A stretch of DNA of 64,000 nucleotides from the NCBI RefSeq assembly GCF_014205795.1, contig NZ_JACHCN010000004.1, forward strand, positions 137,028-201,027, written 5' to 3'. The stretch is from Rhodanobacter sp. MP7CTX1 (lineage in GTDB: Bacteria > Pseudomonadota > Gammaproteobacteria > Xanthomonadales > Rhodanobacteraceae). The notes under the pieces are model-generated. The model was given only the letters and a program-made list of their open reading frames with translations, was not told the DNA's origin and made no database searches. The number at the start of each line of letters is the position of its first letter. Positions within the stretch are counted from its first letter, which is position 1. A program made the position numbers and the translations under genes. Positions 17,876 through 26,148 of the stretch are shown piece after piece.

Positions 17876-18661
17876 TTAGGGTTGCAGCAGCTTTTCCAGC
17901 ACCTTGCCGACGGCTGCGAATGCGAATGCACCGGTGACATGGGTTGCCGCGCCCAGGCCGCCGCCGCAGGCGAGATTCAATGCTTCGCCGCCGGGCGGGC
18001 GGTTGCCGCTTACCGTGCCATCGGGTTGTGGGTACTGCACGTTCTGCAGTGAATAGACGGCTGATACGCCGAAGTAACGGTCGGGATTGCGCGGAAAGTT
18101 GAAGTCCGTTCGGAGCTTCTTGCGGATCAGGCTGAACATCGCATCGTGCTCCGTGCGCGACAGGTCGCGTACGCGAATCTGGGTCGGGTCGGTGCGCCCG
18201 CCGGCCGAACCGACGCTGACGATCGGCAACTTGCGGCGACGACACCAGGCGATGGTCTCGAGCTTTACCCGGAAAGCGTCGCAGGCATCCAGCACCACGT
18301 CGTAGCCGCGATCGAGCAACTCGTCCAGCGTGGATGGCGTAAGGAAGCGCTCGATCGCCTCCAGCCTGATTGCCGGGTTGATCGCATGGGCGCGTGCCGC
18401 CATCACGCCGACCTTGGACTTGCCGAACTCACCATCCAGCGCATGCAACTGGCGGTTGGTATTGGACACGCAGACCTCATCGGCGTCGATCAAGGTGAGC
18501 CTGCCGATGCCGCTACGCGCCAATGCCTCGGCGGCCCATGAACCCACACCACCGACGCCAATCACGCAGACGTGCGCGCGCGCGAAGGCAGCCACGCTGC
18601 CGGTGCCATACAGGCGTTCCACTCCCTGAAAGCGTTCTGCCGGAAAATCCACCGTACTCAT
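17876..18661 (-). CDS. tcdA: tRNA threonylcarbamoyladenosine dehydratase TcdA (CsdL)
   Basis: TcdA is an E1-like enzyme that uses ATP to cyclise t6A37 to ct6A in tRNA. The 261-residue protein has the ThiF/MoeB nucleotide-binding motif GVGGVGSW at about 35-42, DADEVCVSN.NRQ for Mg-ATP contact, and the DACDAFRVK segment. The C-terminal GGLGAATHVTGAFAF is characteristic. The CsdA/CsdE partners are not nearby. It converges on phbB. Confidence 0.94.
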   Translation of the reverse strand: MSTVDFPAERFQGVERLYGTGSVAAFARAHVCVIGVGGVGSWAAEALARSGIGRLTLIDADEVCVSNTNRQLHALDGEFGKSKVGVMAARAHAINPAIRLEAIERFLTPSTLDELLDRGYDVVLDACDAFRVKLETIAWCRRRKLPIVSVGSAGGRTDPTQIRVRDLSRTEHDAMFSLIRKKLRTDFNFPRNPDRYFGVSAVYSLQNVQYPQPDGTVSGNRPPGGEALNLACGGGLGAATHVTGAFAFAAVGKVLEKLLQP

Positions 18662-18816
18662 GCTGGTAGGCAGCCGAGTGTGTATCCCATCTTTTCTGTG
18701 CGTGTCACTGGCCTGCCCTGTTGCGGTGTGGTGGTCATTTTATCGCGACCACATGGATGGAAGTACGGACACGGGTTATCCTGCCGAACTTGCCGACCAC
18801 CCGCGGAGCCGAATCG

Positions 18817-19206
18817 ATGCGCGTTGCCCTCTTGATCCTGCTCGGACTGGTGATCGGCGTGATTGGCACAGTCAACGTCGTGAACGCATTGAACGCGCGC
18901 AATCCCATGCCGAAAGCGGTGATGACGACGATGGACTATCACATGGGCCAACTGAGCCATGCGCTGAAAGCCGGGCATTGCGACGCGACCAGCAATCAGC
19001 GCCATCTGGAGCGGCTGCAGTCGACCGCGACCGACATCGTGCCGGTATTCGATATCGCAGAACAGCCATTCAGCGATGCTGCGGGGCAGTTGCAAACTCG
19101 CGTGCGGCAAGCGTTGCAGGCTGCTCCCGCCGATTGCACAGCGCTGGCGGCGGCGATCAAGCCGATTGGCGAAACCTGCAAAAGCTGCCATCAGAAATAC
19201 CGCTGA
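18817..19206 (+). CDS. c'-type cytochrome (c556-like)
   Basis: The 129-residue protein has an N-terminal hydrophobic segment (about 2-24, VALLILLGLVIGVIG) and a single heme-attachment motif CKSCH at the extreme C-terminus followed by QKYR, the signature arrangement of cytochromes c'/c556. The helical body (MDYHMGQLSHAL at its start) fits a four-helix bundle. ATG 18817 has GGAG eight bases upstream; a longer frame to 18721 lacks such support. The N-terminal segment has no obvious cleavage site, so the protein may be membrane-anchored. Physiological partner unknown. Confidence 0.85.
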   Translation: MRVALLILLGLVIGVIGTVNVVNALNARNPMPKAVMTTMDYHMGQLSHALKAGHCDATSNQRHLERLQSTATDIVPVFDIAEQPFSDAAGQLQTRVRQALQAAPADCTALAAAIKPIGETCKSCHQKYR

Positions 19207-19227
19207 GCCATCCGCAAAACACCTCGC

Positions 19228-19530
19228 TTAAAAACTCACTTTCCCGCGCAGCATCTGCCCGTACATCACCCAGTCGCCGAGCAGGCTGTACAGCGGATGC
19301 TTGAACGTGGCCGGACGATTCTTCTCGAACACGTAATGGCCTATCCATGCGCAACCGTAACCGACCAGTGGCATCAGCCACAGCCAGCGCAGCTGGCCCG
19401 TCAGCAATACCAGCACGACCACTGCGAGCACCAGGCTGCTGCCGATAAAGTGCAGACGACGACAGATGCGGTTGCTGTGTTCGCTCAGATAGTAGGGATA
19501 GAACTCGCCAAAACGGGTGAAGCCGGACAT
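19228..19530 (-). CDS. Mpo1-like/DUF962 membrane protein
   Basis: This small 100-residue protein matches the Mpo1/YGL010w (DUF962) family: it begins with a short SEHSNRICRRLHFIGS segment, has two hydrophobic helices (about 29-45 and 49-62), then GHYVFEKNRPATFKHPLYSLLGDW. Yeast Mpo1 is an Fe(II)-dependent dioxygenase that alpha-oxidises 2-hydroxy fatty acids; the conserved His residues (HFIG, GHYV, KHPL) are present here. A bacterial role is inferred only. Confidence 0.85.
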   Translation of the reverse strand: MSGFTRFGEFYPYYLSEHSNRICRRLHFIGSSLVLAVVVLVLLTGQLRWLWLMPLVGYGCAWIGHYVFEKNRPATFKHPLYSLLGDWVMYGQMLRGKVSF

Positions 19531-19595
19531 GTGCCACTCCGAGGGCTGGCAGCCCAGTCAAGGTGATCCCGGGACGGAAGTTGCAGACAAGGAAC

Positions 19596-20471
19596 TTATA
19601 CCGGCAATGGAATGAATTCGATTTCGTCACCCGGCACCTTGGCGAACCGCTGCGCCTGCCAGTCGGTTTTGGCCTGCTCGATGCGCTCGCGCGTGCTGGA
19701 GACGAAGTTCCACCACAGGTGCCGCTCGCCATCCATCGGCGCGCCACCAAACAGCAGCACCCGGCTGGCCTCGCTTGCGCGCAATGGCGAAGCCGATGGC
19801 CCCGCCTGCACGGCCATTTGCGCAGCACCGATTTCCAACTCCCCCCAACCGACCTTGCCCTCCACGACGTGGATGCCGCGCTCGACATGATCCTGCGGCC
19901 ATGCCAGCTCGGCACCGGCATCCAGTTGTGCTTCCAGCAAGAACATCGGGGCAAACACCTTGACCGGCGAATGCTCGCCATACGCATTGCCCACAATCAG
20001 CACCGCATCCACCCCTGGTTGGCGAATTCTGGGCAGCGCCGCACGGTCATGATGGTGAAACTCCGGTGCGATCTCTTCATCGACTTGCGGTAACGCGACC
20101 CAGATCTGCACCCCATGCAACGTCTGCCCATCGCGACGTTGATCCGGCGGTGTGCGTTCCGAGTGCACGATGCCGCGCCCGGCCGTCATCCAGTTCACTT
20201 CGCCGGGCTGGATGTCGGCGACACTGCCCAGGCTGTCGCGGTGACGGATCATGCCGTCGAACAGCCAGGTCACCGTGGCCAGCCCGATGTGGGGGTGCGG
20301 CCGCACATCCATGCCGTTGCCGGCGGCAAATACGGCCGGCCCCATGTGATCGAAGAACACGAACGGGCCCACGTGGCGCGCCTGCAGCACCGGCAGCATC
20401 CGGCGTACCGTGAAACCATCGCCGAGGTCATGCAGGCGACCTTCGATCAGGGTCGGGTTGGCTTCCATCAC
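19596..20471 (-). CDS. Pirin family protein
   Basis: This bicupin of 291 residues has the pirin metal site in the N-terminal cupin (PHPHIGLATVTW and HSER further on; His and Glu ligands). Bacterial pirins of the YhhW type can act as quercetin 2,3-dioxygenases and others modulate partner enzymes. The C-terminal cupin ends in WWNFVSST, a family hallmark. It lies 20 bp downstream of an old-yellow-enzyme gene on the same strand, so the two are probably an operon. Confidence 0.92.
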   Translation of the reverse strand: MMEANPTLIEGRLHDLGDGFTVRRMLPVLQARHVGPFVFFDHMGPAVFAAGNGMDVRPHPHIGLATVTWLFDGMIRHRDSLGSVADIQPGEVNWMTAGRGIVHSERTPPDQRRDGQTLHGVQIWVALPQVDEEIAPEFHHHDRAALPRIRQPGVDAVLIVGNAYGEHSPVKVFAPMFLLEAQLDAGAELAWPQDHVERGIHVVEGKVGWGELEIGAAQMAVQAGPSASPLRASEASRVLLFGGAPMDGERHLWWNFVSSTRERIEQAKTDWQAQRFAKVPGDEIEFIPLPV

Positions 20472-20491
20472 ACGTTCCTCATGGTCTGTCG

Positions 20492-21562
20492 TCAGCTATG
20501 CCAGGCACGCAGGTACTGGTTCGGTGCGCCGAGTTGCGCACCCAGCAGCTGCGCCGCACGGCGCGGAAAATAAGGATCCCGCAGGCTTTCGCGAGCCATC
20601 AACACGACGTCCGCCTCGCCCTCGGCGACGATGTCCGCCGCCTGTTCCGCTTCGGTGATCAGGCCTACCGCACCCGTGGCCACCTCCGCTTCGCGTCGAA
20701 TGCGCGCCGCAAACGGCACCTGATAACCCGGACCCAGCGGAATCTTGACGTGCGGCACCAGCCCACCGCTGGAGACGTCGATCAAATCCACGCCCAGCGC
20801 TTTCACCAGTTTGGCAAGCTGCACGCTCTGCTCGATATCCCAGCCGCCCTCATGGTCGGCCCAATCGGTGGCCGAGATACGCAGCCATAGGGGAAGCTCG
20901 ACCGGCCACACTTCCCGCACGGCCGTGATCACTTCGCATACGAGGCGGCTGCGATTTTCAAAACTGCCGCCGTAACGGTCGCTGCGCTGGTTGCTCAGCG
21001 GCGACAGGAATTGATGCAACAGATAGCCATGCGCCGCGTGCAACTCGACCAGCTCGAAGCCGGCCGCCAAAGCACGCTGCGCGGCAGCCCGAAAATCCGC
21101 AATCACGCCCTGGATGCCGGCCTCGTCGAGAGCCTCAGGCGTATGCCAGCCCTTGTCGAACGGCAATGCCGAGGGCGCAACAGTCAGCCAATCCTGGTGC
21201 CCGACCGGTAGCGGACCTTGCCCTTCCCACGGCCGCAGGGCGCTGGACTTGCGCCCGGCGTGCGCCAGTTGCACGCCGGCAATCGCGCCATGTGACTTGA
21301 TGAAGCGCACGATCGGTCGCCATGCCTCCAGCTGGGTCTCATTCCACAAGCCGGTGTCGCCAAGCGAAATGCGCCCCTGCGCGGATACCGCGGTGGCCTC
21401 GGCGATCACCGCCGCCGCACCGCCCACCGCCCGACTGCCCAGATGCACCAGATGCCAGTCCTCGGGCAGTCCATCCGTAGCCGAGTACTGACACATCGGC
21501 GACACCACCAGACGGTTGCGCAAAGTGAGGCTGCGCTGAGAGAAGGGTTCAAACAGATTCAT
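20492..21562 (-). CDS. NADH:flavin oxidoreductase, old yellow enzyme (YqjM class)
   Basis: This FMN-dependent ene-reductase has a single TIM barrel of 356 residues. The thermophilic-like/YqjM subclass is indicated by SPMCQYS (flavin-modulating Cys) near residue 23 and by QLAHAGRK plus HAAHGYLLHQFLSP with the His/His substrate pair. The ATG at 21562 (MNLFEPFSQ) matches the usual N-terminus; a 14-residue longer reading from 21604 is less likely. The family reduces activated C=C bonds and can protect against electrophiles. Pirin follows directly. Confidence 0.93.
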   Translation of the reverse strand: MNLFEPFSQRSLTLRNRLVVSPMCQYSATDGLPEDWHLVHLGSRAVGGAAAVIAEATAVSAQGRISLGDTGLWNETQLEAWRPIVRFIKSHGAIAGVQLAHAGRKSSALRPWEGQGPLPVGHQDWLTVAPSALPFDKGWHTPEALDEAGIQGVIADFRAAAQRALAAGFELVELHAAHGYLLHQFLSPLSNQRSDRYGGSFENRSRLVCEVITAVREVWPVELPLWLRISATDWADHEGGWDIEQSVQLAKLVKALGVDLIDVSSGGLVPHVKIPLGPGYQVPFAARIRREAEVATGAVGLITEAEQAADIVAEGEADVVLMARESLRDPYFPRRAAQLLGAQLGAPNQYLRAWHS

Positions 21563-21616
21563 CGGGCCGTCCGGCAAGACATCAATCTGGCTACATGCAG
21601 CCATATCCTCACAGTA

Positions 21617-22558
21617 TCAAGCAATCGGTTTGCTGTGAGCCCGTAAGGTCGTGTCCCATGCGAGGATCCAGTCCGCGATGCGCTCGGCGATTGGCTGCGG
21701 GGTTTTCATCCAGCCGAAATGATCGGCCGGCAGGCCGGCCAGATCCTGCGACGTGATCACATCCAAGGTGCCATGCGCTTGAGGCATCTTGCCGAGCAGC
21801 CAGTCAAGCGAGGGCGACGGTCCCAGCCAGTCATCAGCCAGACGCAGCGCCAGCAAGGGCAGCTTCAGCGACGCAAGCTGGTGTTCGAAATCCTGTTGCA
21901 TCCCGGCCGCTGCGTAACGCCCGGTGCGGCCGCTGCGCGCCCAATCGGTGATGACTCCACGCGCTTCGTTACCGCCAAAGCCGATCCGGCGTCCAGGCAG
22001 ATAACCCAGCAGGCCGGCCAACACCGGGGCGGCGGAAAAGGCAGCACTGAGCAACCAGCCATATCGATAGCGTCGCCAGTAAGGCGAACCGCTGGCCACC
22101 AGCACCAGGCCGGCACACTCAAGCGGGTGCAGGCCGGCATACAGCGAGCTCAGCTGGCCGCCAAGGCTGTGACCCCCCAGCCAACACGCCGCCTGCGGCC
22201 AGCGCGCGCGTACTGCCGACAACGCGGCCGGCAAGTCGTCTTCCAGCAATTCACGATAGCCCCAATTGCAATGGCGACCGGCACGACGATTACTGGAACC
22301 GATTCCGCGCCATTCATGTATAACCACCGCCACGCCCCGCGCAGCCAGTGCCTCGGCGAGTGGCAGATAATGCCTGGCCGGCATGCCCATGGCCGGCAGC
22401 CAATACAACAGGCGCTGCCACTCGGAAGCAGGGTGGATACACAGCAATTCAATGCGTGAACCGTCTCCGCTCGAAACCGGAAGCACCGTTTGCTCGACCG
22501 GTCTGGCGATAATCGACAGCGTTTGAGAACCCGCATTTTCCGCAAAAAGATTTGACAT
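21617..22558 (-). CDS. Alpha/beta hydrolase (COG4757-like)
   Basis: The 313-residue predicted hydrolase has an N-terminal beta segment, PAMGMPARHYLPLAEAL in place of the usual HG oxyanion strand, EWRGIGSS, and the nucleophile elbow GGHSLGGQ near residue 130. A candidate catalytic His lies in PADHFGW near the C-terminus. This pattern matches predicted alpha/beta hydrolases of COG4757, which have no assigned substrate. It lies upstream of the old-yellow-enzyme with 54 bp between them and could be the first gene of that operon. Confidence 0.82.
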   Translation of the reverse strand: MSNLFAENAGSQTLSIIARPVEQTVLPVSSGDGSRIELLCIHPASEWQRLLYWLPAMGMPARHYLPLAEALAARGVAVVIHEWRGIGSSNRRAGRHCNWGYRELLEDDLPAALSAVRARWPQAACWLGGHSLGGQLSSLYAGLHPLECAGLVLVASGSPYWRRYRYGWLLSAAFSAAPVLAGLLGYLPGRRIGFGGNEARGVITDWARSGRTGRYAAAGMQQDFEHQLASLKLPLLALRLADDWLGPSPSLDWLLGKMPQAHGTLDVITSQDLAGLPADHFGWMKTPQPIAERIADWILAWDTTLRAHSKPIA

Positions 22559-22608
22559 TTCGACAGACTAACGTGCCGCCGCCATCACGTGCGCGGCCAT
22601 GCATAGAA

Positions 22609-22632
22609 AGAGGCCGGCTTGCGCCGGCCTCT
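22609..22632 (-). terminator. Terminator of cold-shock gene 1
   Basis: A perfect 10-bp stem AGAGGCCGGC (22609-22618) pairs with 22623-22632 around a 4-nt loop. On the minus strand it follows the cold-shock stop by 20 bases and is trailed by TTTCTATG. Confidence 0.85.
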
Positions 22633-22652
22633 CTCCGATTCATTCACGACGA

Positions 22653-22862
22653 TCAAGCTGCCGTGACGTCTTCGGCCTGCAAGCCCTTCTGGCCATCGAC
22701 AACTTTGAAGCTGACTTTCTGGCCTTCCTGCAAGCTCTTGAAACCCGAACCACTGATGGCACGGAAATGCACAAACACGTCAGGGCCACTCTCCCGGCTG
22801 ATGAAACCGAAACCCTTGGCGTCGTTGAACCACTTGACTGTACCTACTTCACGATCCGACAT
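22653..22862 (-). CDS. Cold-shock protein (CspA family), copy 1
   Basis: This 69-residue single cold-shock domain has both RNA-binding motifs: KGFGFI (RNP1) and VFVHF (RNP2). CspA-family proteins bind single-stranded RNA and act as RNA chaperones in cold shock and stationary phase. It is about 86 percent identical by eye to the copy at 23131. Differences cluster in REV/RQI, ESG/DNG, SGSG/TGGG and the last residues. A 268-bp gap to the next gene leaves room for its own promoter and a long 5' leader. Confidence 0.97.
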   Translation of the reverse strand: MSDREVGTVKWFNDAKGFGFISRESGPDVFVHFRAISGSGFKSLQEGQKVSFKVVDGQKGLQAEDVTAA

Positions 22863-23077
22863 GACTCACTCCGATCCATTCCAGACGCTGAGACAAACCG
22901 GCCCCAACGGGCCGACGGCTTACTGGGCTTGCTGGGTGGGGTGTAACGATGCGGATTCAGGAAATCCATACCGGGCACGCACGTAGCCAAGCAGACGCAG
23001 TAACCCAAGCATAACGGATTTCAGACAAACAAGTGATTTGTCAAGTAGTTTATGGCCTTCATTATCGGGCCACGAAA

Positions 23078-23101
23078 AAACCGGGCATCGCTGCCCGGTT
23101 T
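23078..23101 (-). terminator. Strong rho-independent terminator of cold-shock gene 2
   Basis: A 10-bp stem AAACCGGGCA (23078-23087) pairs with 23092-23101. On the minus strand it is followed by three further T before CGTG, continuing the U run from the stem, giving a classic intrinsic terminator. It separates the two cold-shock genes. Confidence 0.92.
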
Positions 23102-23130
23102 CTGGTGACACAGGTACGGCGTGATACGCG

Positions 23131-23340
23131 TCAGGCCGGGGTCACTTCGTCGGCCTGCAGGCCCTTCTGACCCTGCACAACCTTGAAGGAGACCTGCTGG
23201 CCTTCCTGCAGACTCTTGAAGCCGCCACCGGTAATCGCGCGGAAATGCACGAATACGTCCGGGCCGTTGTCACGGCTGATGAAACCGAAGCCCTTGGCGT
23301 CGTTGAACCACTTGACGGTACCGATCTGACGATCTGACAT
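23131..23340 (-). CDS. Cold-shock protein (CspA family), copy 2
   Basis: This 69-residue cold-shock domain protein has the same RNP1 (KGFGFI) and RNP2 (VFVHF) motifs as its neighbour. The two genes are direct tandem paralogues on the same strand, each with its own terminator, so they are independently transcribed units rather than an operon. This lets the pair be expressed under different conditions, as seen for Csp sets in other bacteria. Confidence 0.97.
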   Translation of the reverse strand: MSDRQIGTVKWFNDAKGFGFISRDNGPDVFVHFRAITGGGFKSLQEGQQVSFKVVQGQKGLQADEVTPA

Positions 23341-23724
23341 CTTGAATCACTCCACAGGTTTATAGACTCGAATCGCCTGCATACACGGCTTAAAGGCGTG
23401 GCCGGCTTACTGGTGTGCAAGGAAACAACCCTAGGGTGAACGATGAGGCAGATCGCGGATCAGCTGCATCGGGCCACATAACTCTGGTGACCCCGGCAAA
23501 CACAGTGGAAGAATCATAACGTCAGAACGGAGTAGATGCGAGATTGCACCCACCGGGACCGAATAAGCCGATTTTCACCGCTTTTTTAAGCGGAGAGGGA
23601 AAATTCAGATTCTATTTACGTCCAACCTCGTCTAGTGTGGGCAAATCCCGGCCACTATTGCCAGGATGCCGCTTTCCAGTCCCGTCCCGGTTCAGTCACG
23701 CGGTCGCCCGTTTAGGAGAGCCAC
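23341..23724. other. Regulatory gap between cold-shock gene 2 and a divergent lipoprotein
   Basis: These 384 bp should hold the promoter and 5' leader of cold-shock gene 2 (left side) and the promoter of the lipoprotein (right side). A run CGCTTTTTTAAGCGG near 23579-23593 forms a short hairpin. I found no coding frame or tRNA fold here. Confidence 0.45.
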
Positions 23725-24198
23725 ATGATGCCTGCCCTGTCCCGTCTGACCCTGGCCACAATAATTACCGGCCTGCTGGTCGGCTGCGCCCACCAGCCCG
23801 CGCCGAAAGCGGCGACCCCACCGATATCCGCAACTGCTGTTACCGGTACCACCACGTCCCCGGCCACAGCCGGCACCCACCATCAACATCATGCAACGCC
23901 CGCCAACGGCCACATCACGGTCGAGGATGTCGACCTGCCCGAGCGTACCGGCATTCCTGTCTGTGACGATTATCTAGCCAGCTATATGGCCTGCCACCAG
24001 GCAGCGGCGATTTTCTCGCCGGACCAATTACCGGCACGTTATCAGGCCATGCGCACCAGCCTGCTGCTCGATTCGGAAAATCCGGACATTCGCCCACAAC
24101 TGGCGGCCCGTTGCAATTCGTTGGCCAGTCAATTGCGCGAGGCCCTGCATGGCAAGTCCTGCGCACAAGGCCCAGCACCGGCGAGCAGCGCACACTGA
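23725..24198 (+). CDS. Putative lipoprotein with conserved Cys-rich C-terminal domain
   Basis: The 157-residue protein has a lipoprotein signal with lipobox LLVGC (Cys at 21), then a Pro/Ala/Thr/His-rich linker of about 45 residues. A compact domain follows (PVCDDYLASYMACHQAA ... ARCNSLASQLREAL ... KSCAQ), with four Cys that could form disulfides. AGGAGA sits seven bases before the first of two ATG codons. I recognise no family name with confidence. It converges on the YcaQ-like gene with a 10-bp gap. Confidence 0.78.
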   Translation: MMPALSRLTLATIITGLLVGCAHQPAPKAATPPISATAVTGTTTSPATAGTHHQHHATPANGHITVEDVDLPERTGIPVCDDYLASYMACHQAAAIFSPDQLPARYQAMRTSLLLDSENPDIRPQLAARCNSLASQLREALHGKSCAQGPAPASSAH

Positions 24199-24208
24199 GA
24201 GCCGTCAC

Positions 24209-25489
24209 TCAGGTCTGCGCGCGCCACTGCGCGCGTAGTGCTTTGGCCAATCCCGCTGGCTGCGTGCGCCCGAGCTTGATTTTCGGTGTGTCGTGCCAGC
24301 GAGCGGTGCCGGCAATCGCCATGGCCAGCGCATCGACCAGGGATGGCTCGGGTTCCACCCCCGGCTCCAGAAACAGTGCCTTGATCTCGAATACGCCCTC
24401 GCTTCGATGCGCCTTGGCGTCCAGTCGACCCACCAGCCGACCGCGATGAAGTATCGGCAGCACGAAGTAGCCAAAGCGCCGGCGCGCCGCCGGCGTATAG
24501 CATTCGATGGTGTATTCGAAATCGAACATTGCCCGGACCCTGGCACGATCCCACACCAGCGGATCGAACGGTGACAGCAGCGTGGTATGCGTGGCACGCA
24601 GGCGGCCACGCAGCGCCTTGCCCAGCAAATCGGCATGATCACGGTGCACGTAGCCCGGCGTCTCCCAGCCCTGCACCGGTATCGCCTGCAGCTCGCCAGC
24701 GGCCAGTAACGGCGCCAGTTCCCGGTCGGTCACCGCGGGTTTCAAACGATAGTAATCGGCAATCCAGGCCGCCGGAGTCACTCCCAGGGCACGCACGCTG
24801 TTGACGATGCAGCGCTGCCGCAAGGCTTCTGCAGACAGCGCAAGGGCTTGGGGGTCCAACGGTGGATCGAGTCGGGCCAGCACGTTTTCGGCCAGGTCAT
24901 AAACCCGTTGGAAACGCTCGCGTCGCGTCACCATCAACTCGCCCAACGCAAACCAGGCTTCCAGCCAGCGTTTCTCGGGCTTCCATTCCCACCATCCTGT
25001 TTTTCCCGGACCGTCGTCGCCAGGGGTACGCGCAAAGTCTGCCGCGCGCACCGGTCCGGAGACGCGAATGCCGGCCAGCAGGGCATCCATGTCTGCGCGT
25101 TGCTCGAGATGCATTCGTGCAGCGTTGCGGTGCGCCCAGTGATGCATGCGCTGACCATGCCCGCCACGATGCAACCCGATATCGCTCGCGCTGATAAAGC
25201 AGGCCTCATGCGCCCAGCATTCGGCAAGTCGCCCCTGCGCCAGCGCTTCGTCGAGCCAAGCCATCGGGTAGTGACCCAGGCGTGAGTGCAGCACCAGATA
25301 GGGGCTGCGCGCGACGACATGGATGGTGTCGATCTGCAGCAATCGCATGCGTTCGATCGTGCTTACGATATCGCCATGTCGCGGTCGTCGCCGCAAGGGT
25401 TGCAACAGGCCCTGCGCAGCCAGCTGCAACAGGCGCGCCTGGGTCAGGCTCAACTTGCGACCATTTGCTGAAGCCTCGCTCAACGACAC
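24209..25489 (-). CDS. YcaQ/AlkX-type DNA glycosylase (winged-helix, DUF1006)
   Basis: The 426-residue protein belongs to the HTH_42 family that includes E. coli YcaQ (AlkX) and Streptomyces AlkZ, which unhook interstrand crosslinks made by nitrogen mustards or azinomycin. The catalytic motif of the YcaQ branch, Gln-x-Asp, is visible as QID at 52-54. Tandem winged helices and a C-terminal beta-rich domain (DFEYTIECYTPAARRRFGYF) follow. The gene stands alone. The assignment to the crosslink-repair branch rests on the QxD motif. Confidence 0.88.
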   Translation of the reverse strand: MSLSEASANGRKLSLTQARLLQLAAQGLLQPLRRRPRHGDIVSTIERMRLLQIDTIHVVARSPYLVLHSRLGHYPMAWLDEALAQGRLAECWAHEACFISASDIGLHRGGHGQRMHHWAHRNAARMHLEQRADMDALLAGIRVSGPVRAADFARTPGDDGPGKTGWWEWKPEKRWLEAWFALGELMVTRRERFQRVYDLAENVLARLDPPLDPQALALSAEALRQRCIVNSVRALGVTPAAWIADYYRLKPAVTDRELAPLLAAGELQAIPVQGWETPGYVHRDHADLLGKALRGRLRATHTTLLSPFDPLVWDRARVRAMFDFEYTIECYTPAARRRFGYFVLPILHRGRLVGRLDAKAHRSEGVFEIKALFLEPGVEPEPSLVDALAMAIAGTARWHDTPKIKLGRTQPAGLAKALRAQWRAQT

Positions 25490-25652
25490 AGGGCCTTCAC
25501 AGTTTTATGGCCATGATGTTGAGCCGGCATTTACAAATCCTCTGTTAGCGTCATATCGCATCTGACAGCCGGTTTCGAAAAACTGCCTTCCGGAGTGATT
25601 CCGTCCGATTCGATCCGGTTGTCCGCACAAACTTTTCTGGCATGGAGTATCA

Positions 25653-26048
25653 ATGATGAAATCTCGCAAGCCAATGTTGTCCGCAATAACCGCCGGCGTG
25701 CTGATGTTCGCAGGCACCCTGATTGCCCAGGACGCGCCGCCACCGCCACCGCCGCCGCAAGCCATGCCGGCGCCAGCGTCGACTGCCGCTGATGCAGCTG
25801 TTGGCCAGGCTCCGTCTGCCCAGACGACACAGGGCCAGACGACCGTAGCGAGTGTGCCACCGCCAAAGCCGGTCATCGGACCGGCGCCACCGTTCGAACA
25901 GTTGTCGGGCGGTAGCAAGTCGATCACAGAGGAACAGGCCGTCGCGTATCCGCCACTGGCCAATGACTTCATTCACGCCGACACCAACCGCGACGGGAAG
26001 ATCAGCAAGTCCGAATACGAGCGCTGGACAAAGCTGCCGCAGCAGTAG
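25653..26048 (+). CDS. Secreted EF-hand domain protein
   Basis: The 131-residue protein has a signal peptide (to about residue 25, LIAQ) then a poly-Pro run of nine residues interrupted by a single Ala-type change and a low-complexity Pro/Ala/Thr/Gln stretch. At the C-terminus there is one EF-hand calcium loop, DTNRDGKISKSEY. GGAG lies eight bases before the first ATG. Single-EF-hand secreted proteins of this kind are frequent in Xanthomonadales. Calcium binding is inferred and function unknown. Confidence 0.82.
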   Translation: MMKSRKPMLSAITAGVLMFAGTLIAQDAPPPPPPPQAMPAPASTAADAAVGQAPSAQTTQGQTTVASVPPPKPVIGPAPPFEQLSGGSKSITEEQAVAYPPLANDFIHADTNRDGKISKSEYERWTKLPQQ

Positions 26049-26067
26049 CACTTGCCAGGCCTGCCGG

Positions 26068-26101
26068 GCCGGCCACGCGTAGGCTTGTGGCCGGCTTTTT
26101 G
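26068..26101 (+). terminator. Rho-independent terminator
   Basis: A 9-bp stem GCCGGCCAC (26068-26076) pairs with 26087-26095 and is followed by five T (26096-26100). It ends the EF-hand gene transcript 20 bases past the stop. Confidence 0.9.
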
Positions 26102-26148
26102 TTGCGGGGCCTGATCCTGCCATGATGTTCATTCAGACCGTTAACTCG

